Below are positions 23,261-33,789 of a DNA stretch of 64,000 nt, piece by piece (position 1 is the stretch's first letter; each line of letters opens with the position of its first letter). Below the pieces are notes generated by a model that was not told the origin of the DNA, ran no database searches, and worked only from the letters and a program-made list of their open reading frames with translations. The position numbers and the translations under genes were made by a program. The DNA comes from Sabellastarte sp. h YS-2021 (lineage: Eukaryota; Annelida; Polychaeta; Sabellida; Sabellidae), in the NCBI GenBank assembly GCA_964017235.1, contig OZ024940.1, positions 31,242,573-31,306,572 on the forward strand. Reading direction: 5' to 3'.

Positions 23261-23435
23261 CAGTAGAACCTCTATTATCTGACCTTCTATTATCCGAATT
23301 TTCAATTATACGACCTCAAATCCACTCTCCCAACTCCATTTAACCCTGTTATTTAGCCCTTCTATTATCCGGCCCTTCTATTATCCAAACCAATTGTCCC
23401 TCCCCCAAGAGGGTCAGATAATAGAGGTTATACTG
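23261..23435. mobile_element. pogo/Tigger-like MITE
   Basis: A 175-bp element starting CAGTAGAACCTCTATTATCT, with its right end the inverse (agataatagaggttatactg), flanked by TA on both sides. Internal sequence is AT-rich with repeats of tctattatccg. The TA duplication and CAGTANAACCTC termini are those of Tc1/mariner pogo-type MITEs. Non-autonomous. Confidence 0.85.
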
Positions 23436-23754
23436 TATATACCAGCCATAGGATGATCTAACCTTCTGTAAATGAGAACTGGGCCCAAATGTAAAAAAAT
23501 GGCCAAAACTCTGACCTTTAAGAGGCCACCAGTGATCTTCAAATTGAAGGTCAAGGTCACAAAACAATAATGTTTGTGGCATTGCCAATATATACCCACA
23601 TACCAAATTTCAAAGGTCTAACTAAAATTTTTTTAAGTTATTGCGTCCAAAAGGAAATCTGCGGCGGCGTGACCGTACTGAATTCTAAGTATCCACGACT
23701 TTCGTCCAGGGATACAAATAAAAGGAAAACGTGACAGAAGAAATAAAGGCACGT

Positions 23755-23914
23755 GACACAAAAAACCACTATGGTTATTTGATAAGCTTGGTCTTAGCAA
23801 AGTCACCCTTTGTGAAATGAATTTAAGTCCTCAGACTTAGCTAAAACAAAACACAGATTTAAGTCCCGTACTTTAAGTTCAGGCTGAGTGTAAGACCCTT
23901 TGTGAAACCGGCCC
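23755..23914. mobile_element. Right end of a possible Harbinger-type element
   Basis: Ends tttgtgaaaccggccc followed by CAG, inverse of the start at 19421. It contains internal tttgtgaaatgaatttaag motifs typical of the same end. See the left-end entry for alternatives. Confidence 0.45.
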
Positions 23915-24689
23915 CAGATATTTATTTCTACTAAAAGGGAATTCCACTGAGCAGGGATCTACATAAAGGTGTTTGATGGTTTGTCACCAAAATAAACCAT
24001 TGAGGTTCCTGTTGTTATTTTGTCATTGTGCTTATCAGGAATAAAGCAAAACTAACATACAAACACTTGAATAATTTATTAATTAATCATGCAAAAATAT
24101 ATAAAAGAACATATCACAGCCCCAGATATTATAAACTACAAAAATTTAAAAAAAAATAGCATCAGAGATGCCGGTACCCCACAAAGTCCCTTTATGTCCC
24201 TTGCATATTCAAGACATAGACTTTTATGGCAAGTGACATCACAATCATGTGACAAATCTGTCACGGCTCAATTGTGGCTCTAAAACTATGAATTAAACAA
24301 TGAGGTATTTTTAGTGGCATTTGTTGGCATTTTTTTGTGTGTATAAAATCTACGTGAAGTGGTTCTTATGTCAGTAAATATTCTCACTAATAAAAACCAT
24401 GCCAATGTACAAAATGTAAGGTTTAAATAAGGATTTTATGTCCCATATTGTTTCATTATCCAGTCAAACAGAAAATGATAAAATGACTTCCAAGTTACAC
24501 ATACCCTCAATTGTAAAAAAAAAAAAGAAAAAAAAAAGTTCCCCAATTCCCTGTTTTGCTTTCAAACCACTTCAAGACTGATCCCCAATTTCACACAAAA
24601 TGTGAATATTATAGCAGTTTCTTACATGAACAATGGAAATTCTGCATTCTAATTATGTACAACTATAATCTTGAAAATTTTATAAGTCG
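23915..24689. other. AT-rich spacer
   Basis: No gene or recognisable element seen. A poly-A/G stretch lies near 24520. Confidence 0.4.
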
Positions 24690-27600
24690 AATTTTTATAA
24701 GTTAATACCTTATCTAGTGGACAAATACGTATGCCTGGCAGCTTGCCAGTCTCGCCAAATGTTAGGAAAAACATCCTGAGCTGGGCTCTGGTTAGGCCTG
24801 GTAGTGTTTTGTTCACTCACCAGGTGGCCGTCACCCTAAGCTTTCACCAGATGGAACAACATACTTTCTCTTTTTGGTTTCTACCTTAGTATATCTCCCT
24901 GTTTAAAGTTGTATGTCACATGGAAGGCAGGGTGAGAATCCCTTGTCCACTAGGTAAGGTATTAACTTATAAAAATTTCATTTACTTATTAAATTTCCCG
25001 TTTTATTGTGTTAATACATCTTACCTAGTGGACAAATGCACAATAACTACCCAGTGGATGGAGGGTAGCTTTAAATAGAGACTAAAAAACCAGAACTCTG
25101 AAGCATATCCTGCTCCCCATGCCAGAACCACACATAACTCTCCCCCCCCCCCCCCCCCCCCCCACTCCCCCTTTTTTTCAAATTCTACTTGGACCAAGCA
25201 CAGAACGGGAGGAGGACAAAACACCGAATTCATCCTGCGAAACCCTTGGTCCAATAACTTAGTCACCACTTGACCCGGTATGCCACCGGAGGAAATGCAT
25301 AAGCATAAGTTTTTGTTAATAGGCCTATAGGGGGCATGAACTGTCTGACCGGATAGGACTGTAGGTCCAGGAGGGTCTAATCATGCTACCTTTCTTGAGT
25401 GGGCTTGATCAGACCCTGGCAGAGGTCAAAACTGTATTCTACAAAGTTGAACACTTGTTGGGGAATAAGTTCCGACTTTCTCCAATTCACTACCCATCCC
25501 AGGTCTTGGCAAAGGGTCAAGAGGGTCTGGGTATGTTGTAAGCAAATCTCTTGCGGCGGGGCTCTGAGCAACCAGTCATCTAGGTACTTGTGGATCCTTA
25601 TACCCCTGGTTTGTGCCATAAGCGTCACCTCTTTTACCACCTTTGTGAATGCAAACAGAGCCATCAATAGGCTAAAGGGTAGAACTTTGAACTGGTAAGT
25701 CTGACTGTTGAGATATTTGCGTGACTTTGGATTTATTGGGATGTAAAAATATGCATCGCTGAAAACCAGGGAAGTGACCCACTCTCCTTACTGAAGGGAA
25801 AGTCTTATGGTTTTCTGGTGTTTCCATCTTGAAGGTTTCTGCTTTTAGAGATAAGTTCAACTTGCTTGGGTCTAAGATCGGTCTCCACTTGTTTAATTTT
25901 AGAACCAGGAACAACCTGTTAAAGAAAGCCAGAGAGGACTGAACCATGACCTTTTCTACTGCCTGCTTCTTCTTCAGGGAATGAAAAGCCTCCTTTAAGT
26001 AGTTGTTCTTTGACTATCAAATGGAACATTAACAGAAGGGGTCTCATCTTGAAGGGTAGGGTGGACCCTTCGTTTAAGATAGAAACCACCCTGGGGTTTG
26101 AACCTGCAAAACTTGCCAAAACTTTTGTAGGTTGTCCGACATAGCCCGATTTTCTGCACCCGTCTGGACATTTATGACAGGCTGGGCAGAAAGACAAGGA
26201 CTGGCAAAACACACAACTTTCTCATGCTTTATTTTTTCATATCTAAATTGGGGCTTAGGTCTTCCTTTTGCAACTCCCCAGGACATGTTACAGTATGTGC
26301 AAGATTTACAACATTAAAGTGTACAATCTTGTCTACAAACATTTGAGCTAGGTCCACTAATTTTACATTTGACTGGTCATGGGGATCTAGATAACAATAA
26401 CTGTCATTTATATGCCTTTCCTCCTCAGGCTGGCTTGGTGAAATAAGGGGCATTGGCTCCCCACAACCACGACCCCTATCCGTTCCTGAAAAATTTTTCC
26501 AAGGGTGTTGGGTTGAGAGGCTGTAAAAGTAGACTGCTTCCCATCTTTCTTGTCATAGGGCTTGTATCTGTGAAGTTTTCTTAGTAGGATGCGGGAAGGC
26601 ACCCAGGCCAGGTCCTGCGCACCTGAAGATGACTTGGTTTCAGTATGTCCTGTTCTGCAACTGTGAAAACTGCATCTGGATAAAACCCTGTAGTGAAGAG
26701 GGGTGCATCACGCAACTGGTTCAAAGTATCAGGTTTAAGTCCCGGACGGGCATGATTCAAAGTGTAGTCCCATCTCAGAAGAACAAACTTGCACAAAAAG
26801 ACTAAGCTAAGTGTTGAAAAGCTGTGCCAAGAGCAATAGGAACACTCTGGTGAAAGGTAGAGAGATCACTTAAATCCTTCAAAGCATCATTCACTTCTTT
26901 AGGAGTTTTACCTCCAACTATTGTCTCATTGAGAAACTAATGCTATCAAACATCCTGTCTTGTATCTCAGCTGTGCAGCAACTGATTCCTGCAGCATAAT
27001 TACTCATGCACATTTTCCCCTATGTAGTGTTGCCTGAGGCACTGGACGGGAAGCAGGACCAGATTTGGAGTAAGTTGCCATCTTCACAATATGTAATAAC
27101 TGGGTATTTAACTGACCTTCCCCATCCCTCCCACTGAAGATGGACTTCCCCGGTTGGTGGGATTCATCCTGTCTAGGTCGGTATTGTTGGTACCATTTTG
27201 CCTGGCTTTTGGGTGTCTCTTAAGAACTAGCCCACTCTGAGTTTACAAGATTTTTCAGCTCTAGAGGGATACCCCTCAGCCACAGAACAGTTTAACCACT
27301 CAATTTCTAGCAAAGCCAGTCATGCAGAGGCATTTCGACAGATATATTTCCTGATTTGTGGGGATATTTTCCCTTCCAGGGATTATTTGACTGGTCCCCA
27401 TCACTGGACTAAATTTCAAAATCCGGGGATGTGACTCCATCCCAAAAAGGCCCAGACAGACCTGATAGTTTCCCAATAATTCATTTCTTCATTTTTCTCC
27501 TAAGCTTTCTCAGTATCTGACACTTTACCTTCTTCATTTAAGTCAACTTCAGAATGTGTATACACATCAAAAGGGCTAATCCTGGAATTCTGAAGCATTA

Positions 27601-28676
27601 GCACTGACATTTAGTCGGTTGTCACCATCGTTGCAAGAGGGACCAGGCTGTGGAATGAGGACGTTACTGGAGACTGTCTGGCTGAACTGGAAGCAGCCTT
27701 AACCTCAAGTAGAGCCATGAAAACGCTTGTCTTTATTGGGTTTAGCAGAAGAATCTCAAACCAAACCGGGTACGTCTGACTGCACAGAAACCTTTGCTGC
27801 TGGAGTTGCAGTTGAACTGGTAGAAGCAGAAGATTCTGACCTGGAGGACTTGTCATCCTTGTTGGATTTCTTCTTTTTATCTTTGGAATTTGACGATGCC
27901 TTCACATTAGTGGTGTTAATTCCTTGTGCCAGAGGCCTCATCAGACCAGTGGGTCGGGCAGAGAGTGATCAATAAACGGGCTATACGCCACTGGTGCATT
28001 CACTACAGAAACTAGAACCTTGGATGTCAAAAATAGGTTTCCCCTGGTGACAAGTGCCTCAAAGTATGCAAAAGGTTGTTCAAGAACTTGATTTTTTCAA
28101 AGTCATTCTTTGACACAAAATCTGGTTGAGTTTCCTCTCCTTGATTGTCTGAACTACTCGACACAGTTTAGTAGACACAAGCAAATCCACCTTCTTCTCC
28201 GTTCTGATTCTACACTGATAAGTGGAAAGCATCTAACACTATTCAGATGAGAAATCATAAATAGAACAGACTGCACCACCAATAACACAAGGGTTTTACC
28301 CACACCTTTATCACGCCATTGTGCACATTTTTCATAAAATGGCCACATGACCCCCTTCTCAATCCTGGAGATGCCATGATATTTACATTAACTTATTACA
28401 AAAACAAAGTCACAAATAAAACACTGTTTCGAAATTAATTCCAATAATTATTTTCAAAAAGTTTCTCTTAGCATGTTTATGCGCCTCGCTCCAAGCTAAA
28501 AGAGGAAGTATGTTGCTCCATCTAGTGAGAGCTTGGGTTAACAGTCATCTGGGTAATGAACAGGACACTACTGGTCCTGGCCAGAGCCCAGCTCTGGACA
28601 TTTTTTTCCTATCATTTGGTGAGACCAGCAGCCACTGGGAATATGCATTTATCAGCTATGTAACATGTATTAACAC
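24690..28676 (-). mobile_element. DIRS-like retroelement, family B copy 1 (broken)
   Basis: A tyrosine-recombinase retroelement fossil, coding on the minus strand. The left terminus (aatttttataagttaatacc) and the inverted right terminus near 28490-28676 form diverged inverted repeats. An internal junction at about 24950-25030 contains inverted copies of both ends, the hallmark of DIRS. Recognisable parts are reverse transcriptase (25.4-26.0 kb; KYLDDWLLRAP) and gag-like sequence (26-28 kb). The recombinase part is not seen. It is old, with many breaks. Confidence 0.75.
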
Positions 28677-28800
28677 TAGTGCTGTAATGATTTAACCATA
28701 ACTCAGAGTTGTAACTTGATGGGTAAATTTTGAGAAAACATCGATTTATGTAATTTACACTTCAGTTTTAAAGAAAGAAATTTGCAAATTAAATAAGTAA
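28677..28800. mobile_element. Fragment of the hAT-type MITE (third copy)
   Basis: Starts tagtgctgtaatga and carries accataactcag and acatcgatttatgtaattta, matching the reverse of the MITE at 60796-61236. Only one end is present; it stops at the left end of the next DIRS copy. Confidence 0.6.
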
Positions 28801-28803
28801 ATC

Positions 28804-31800
28804 AAATTTTTATACGTTAATATCCTACCCAATGGACAATTGCTAATCCGTTCAGTGCAGACGGGCCTGCCAAACGATAGAAAAAGCCGTCTCATGTTTC
28901 CAGCAGCAGGACTGGTCTAGTACTGTGCATTTGCTAGGTTGTGCATCGTAGTTCCTTCCTGTCTAGACAGCGTGACGTCATAGCATCCTTTTTGTTGTCT
29001 AAACCAATTAGACCCCTAGTAAGCTCATACCAGGGTCTGCTGGCAGGGCCTCGCCTGTCCATTGGGTAGGGTATTAACTTATAAAAATTTGCAATTATAA
29101 TTCGTTAATACATCCTACTCAATGGACAATTGCTGAATAACTACTGCTTGGTAGGCAAATCAGTTATTAGGGACTTTAAGTGAACTCAAAAATTAAGGTC
29201 AAAGGTGTCATGTTGGGCCAATGTCCCGGTTGCTGGCAGTATACTGACGTTGCCCCCCCCCCCCCCCCCCCCCTTTTTTTAACAAACCTGCTCTGAGGTA
29301 GGGGATACGAGGTAGGAGGTATGAGTACAGTCCCAGGAAATAAACCTCCCGAAGAAAGCATGTCACAGTTTGTTTTGGTTTTTCATTTTGTAACAAAATA
29401 CAAATATGAAATACAAATATAAAAATATATATATATATATATACAAATCTCCTCAGTCATAGCGGCTACTGGTGGATCTGCTGAGCAGCCACTACTGGGC
29501 CCAGATGGAAAAGCTATGAATCAGCCCAAGCCACATCCTTCAAATAGAATTGTGTGAAGATATTGTGTGACTTCCAGTGACAGGCTGATAAGATATGAGA
29601 TATCTGACTGGAAGGACTTAGAAGAAGCAAAGGCCTTCACATCATGGGCTTTAACCTGATGAAAGGTGAGAGCCTCTTGATCAGAGCTCATAGCATAGGA
29701 TCACTGTCTACTTGATCGATGAGGAGACAGTGGTAGGGGAGATATCCTTGTCAAAGCCTTCCTTGAAGGAGACAAAGACCAACTCATGGTTCTGGCTGAG
29801 GTCCTATCCAAAAAGTATCGCAGGGCTCTGACTGGACAAAAGGACCTATCAGATTTGAGTGACTTATCCAGAGTTGGGACCAGGGATGGAATAGCCAATG
29901 GGGCCACACTGTCTGGACCCTGCGTGGCCAGCTGATTTTTGGAAAGAAAGCTGGGTATGGGTAAAGAGACACCTAGGACCAGTAAAAATGGTCCACTTGC
30001 CTCATAGACTGATCTGTTTGAGCCTCTTTCAGGAGCCTCAATCCGTGCTGCAACTGCCCCAGAGAAGCCTTACTCTTTGATAGCTGAGGCTCTAGGAGCC
30101 AAACATGTAGATTTGGGTTTAACCAGAATCCTGTGAGGAGTCTGGTTGTAAGGCCGTGTTAGCAGATTGGGCAGGCACAGGGGGATCTGGCTTGATGTGG
30201 CAACTAGATCCCCAAAGCAGGGCATGTTGGGCCACCCTGGAGCAATCGTAATGATTTTCCTACAGCAGTAGTCCTGTAACTTTGCCACCACTTTGACCAA
30301 AATGTTCAAAGGTCAAAGTCGAGGTTTTATGTCCTGTTCAACAACATATTGGGACAGGTCCTCAGAATTTGACAAATACAGTGACTGGTTGGAAGGCATA
30401 TGGGTCCACATCCTCCCAAGACAGGCAGGGTGCATCGACTGCCCAGGCAAGAGGGTCTAGAACTGGTGACACAAACTGAGCCAGTTTGTTGTTGATCCTT
30501 GTAGCAAATAGACCTATATGAGTTTGATGCCACTTGGTGCATACCAGCTTAAAGACCTCTGAAAGGTGAGACCATGTCTGGATGAGCTCAGCTAGCCTGG
30601 GTTAGCTTGCTACTACATTCAGTCAGCCTGGAATGTGTCAGGCCACGAGTGTTACAGTGAGCCTGAGCTTTTCTGTAGCTGTTAACAACTCGATCAGGGA
30701 CATCAGAGCAGCTTCTGTATCTTTGCAGTTGTGTCTGCCAATGCTCTGAGGTGGGTCTGACTTTGCCTTCTTTAAGATCAAACTGGAAACCAACAATGTT
30801 GAAGACTTGCTTGGGGCCCAGCTCTGATTTTTTTCCAAATTCACCATTAAACCTATTTCCGAACACAGAATTGCTAGAGTTTGTGTATGATGGAGACAGG
30901 TTTGGTGGGATATGGCTCTGACCGACCAGTCATCTAGGTACGGGTGGATTCTTATAACCTTGTGTAAAGACATCAGTTTGACCTCCTTTGCCACTACCAT
31001 GAATTCCATGGGTGCTGTGGACAGACCAAATGGTAGTGCTTGAATTGGTAGGATTGAAACTGGACGTGAAAACGCAGGTATTTCCTGGACTGGCTTGTAT
31101 TGGGATATGGTAGTAGGCGTCCTTGAACTCTATGGTTGTTACCCACACTCCAGTGTGAAGGGAGGTCCCTATTATTTCCATTTTGAATTTCTTTGTCTAT
31201 AGAAATTTGTGCTGGGAATCGAAGTCCAAGATAGGTCTCCACTGATTGTTGGATTTGGTACAAAGAAAGGTTGAAGAAGCTCAGAAAATTTCTGAGTTCT
31301 GACCAGTTCTACCACATTCTTTTGCATAAGTGCATGCAATGACTCCGTCAGGTAGCTGTCCCAGAGAGGATTTACATAGCCACTTATGATGGTTGGTGAT
31401 CTTGTCAAATTGGCTGAATCTGGAGGGGAGAGTGTTGCTCCCGTCAGTCATGTATCACACATTGGAGTTATACAGTACTTGTCATTTATATGACTGACTA
31501 CAACTTGGCCGGTCGGGAGGTGTAGTGGAAAGACTTGCCCCGACCTTTCTTGTGTCCATTGCTAATATTCTTCATGCTGGTCGGTTGGACCAGATGCTCT
31601 CTTTAGAAGACCTTTTGGTTCTCTCCTAAGGGTGATAATGTCCCTTCTTGTGAGAAGATGAAGTAGAATGGCCCTTGTTTTCAAACTGTGCTATTTCTTC
31701 CTCTGCCATCTTAAGAGCACTGTTTGGCAAGAGAGTAGCCCTATGCAATGGAGCAGTTCTGAGAGCATTCAAAGTGTCATGGGTAATGCCAGATCTTAGG

Positions 31801-32908
31801 TGGGTGAGATAGGAATCTCTTCTTCTGGTGACCTTGGATGACCTTCAGCTGTGTCTGCATAACATCCTGTACTCTGGTCAGACACCTTTTAACCTATGAG
31901 GCCTGATTGCAGATGTAACTGTATTCTTTCACTGCATTCTCTCACCTCCTCAGGGTTTCTTAGCAGATGGATATGGACTGTCCTGAAGATCTAGAGATCC
32001 GGCTGTAGGAGCTGACTCATACCAGGACAAGTGTTTCTCTGTAACCAATGTCACAACTTGTCAGGTTACTTCATCCTCTTGTTGATCTGCTGGTCTGAAA
32101 GGCTGGTGTATCTCTGTAACCAATGTTTCCAGAGAGCAAGGGGTAGTCTGGTTACTTCACCTGTATTTTCTGCCTGTATGCCAGTCTGGTAGGCTTTCTC
32201 TGTTACAAAAATATTCTGACAACAATTTTCTAGCAAATTGAGAAGCTGGTACACGTATGGTTTGGCTCTGGCACTCATGGGGACCTGGAATTCTTCTGTG
32301 ACCCATGTGTAGCTGGTACGAGGCGAGTAAGCTCTGTAACCAGCTATGTTGAAGCAATCTGTTCCAGTGAAGGATGTGTAGTTGGTACCTGGTCAGTAGA
32401 CTCTGTAACTGGTTTGGGTGATGCAATTTCCTAGTAGATTATTCCTGTCCACCTGCCCTAGAATCCACACAGAGTTGAATCAACTAGGGAAGGACTAGCT
32501 GTATGGCTGTCTAAATTCTGTGTTGAGCATGTTGTATGGTTACCTGTGAAGTCACATGATCACCACTCCAACGTTGATCAAATCAAAGGGCTATCTACAT
32601 TTGCTAGGCAGGGATGAGAATCGCTCAGAAACAAGTCTTCTGTATAAATTGCAACCCATCCAAGTACTGATGAATGCTGCTTAAATTCTATGTTGAAGCC
32701 TGCATATTGTACCTTTCCTCCATTAAATTATTGATTTCTCATAATTTGCTGGTAGGTAGGTGAAGATAGGAAATCTATCATAATCTCGTAAGCAATTTGA
32801 CACTTGCAGCATTGCAGGAGATGAAGTAGATGAAGGCAATGCATTTATCTGTAGATATGAAGGAAACTCTTCTAAAAGGTCTTCAGGTGAAGTTGTTAGG
32901 AAAACTAC
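28804..32908 (-). mobile_element. DIRS-like retroelement, family B copy 2, left part (broken, interrupted)
   Basis: The left terminus is at 28804 and the internal junction, with inverted copies of both ends, is at about 29055-29125. Parts seen on the minus strand, in order leftwards: gag-like (31.4-32.9 kb), reverse transcriptase (30.6-31.4 kb; HPYLDDW), RNase H/Dam-like region (30.1-30.6 kb) and recombinase (29.5-29.95 kb; CPVRALRYFLDRT). It continues after the SINE and the nested DIRS element, at 39616-40015. Old and broken. Confidence 0.8.
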
Positions 32909-32914
32909 ATTCTG

Positions 32915-33014
32915 CCACTGTGGCCTAGTGGGTAACACTTATCTAGGAACTCAGAGGACGTGGGTTCAAACCCAGGTACAGGCAGATACATAGTGGCTCG
33001 GATGACCACTTAAA
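32915..33014 (+). mobile_element. tRNA-derived SINE, 5' part (split by a DIRS insertion)
   Basis: Begins ccactgtggcctagtgggta (A-box-like) and has B-box gggttcaaacccaggt. The rest of the SINE resumes at 39399 after the 6.4-kb DIRS element. The flanking ATTCTG at 32909-32914 and 39616-39621 is the SINE target duplication. Confidence 0.8.
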
Positions 33015-33263
33015 TTGAAAATTTTAATTACTTAAATGTAGCTTTTATAAGCTACAAGCTTACCATGTGGGACTTAATGCTGTTCTCGGGTTGCCACACC
33101 CGGGGCCAACGTCTTAGAAAAAAAGACCGTTCTTGTTAGCCACCGGATATACTGGTAGTTGTCGTCACGTGATACCTTCTGACCAATCGTCCTACTTTCT
33201 CGTTGAAATTTTTAAACCTACCCCTCAGCTGTAAACAGCGGGGAGGCAGGGTGGGACTCTTCT

Positions 33264-33367
33264 AAGTCCCACATGGTAAGCTTGTAGCTTATAAAAGCTA
33301 CATTTAAGTAATTAAAATTTTCAATTTTATTACGCTACAATAGCTTACCATGTGGGACTTAATGCTG
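33264..33367. repeat. DIRS internal complementary region
   Basis: The first ~60 bp are the exact inverse of the element's left end (33015-33076). The remainder is the exact inverse of its right end (39355-39398), so the two element ends meet near 33325. This is the circular-junction template that defines DIRS elements. Confidence 0.92.
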
Positions 33368-33789
33368 AATTCAACCGCCCGGTGGCGGGATTACAGCTGA
33401 GACTGGAAGGTATGTCATTTTTTCTAAGATTTTGAATTAATATTTATAGAATAGTGCCAGAAATACCAGTCTGAGTCCCATTTACAGTGCCCCGATCCCG
33501 AAGGCCGGGCCTGTAACGAGCCAAAAACCTAAGTAAATGAGAGACAGTACTAAAAACTGTCTAGATGTTTTATTGTAGGACGGAAGTGCAGCAGTGCTCA
33601 CTCCGAGGTCTGAGGGTCCAAAAGGGCCCTTCACGTATGACTGACCAACCCAGTGGTTGGGCGTCTCATAAAATTTTTTACAAGCTGAATATGAGATTAA
33701 TGACAACTAAATAAGTCCTTAATAGAAATTACTTGATAATTAAAGAATAAAATGACCTTACCCGTAACATCTTGAAGGTAAAGGAATAC

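Noticed and set aside
25141-25164. Long C homopolymers as pure sequencing artefacts
   Set aside because: Exact lengths may be unreliable, but the tract occurs at the same place in five related copies, so it is a real feature.
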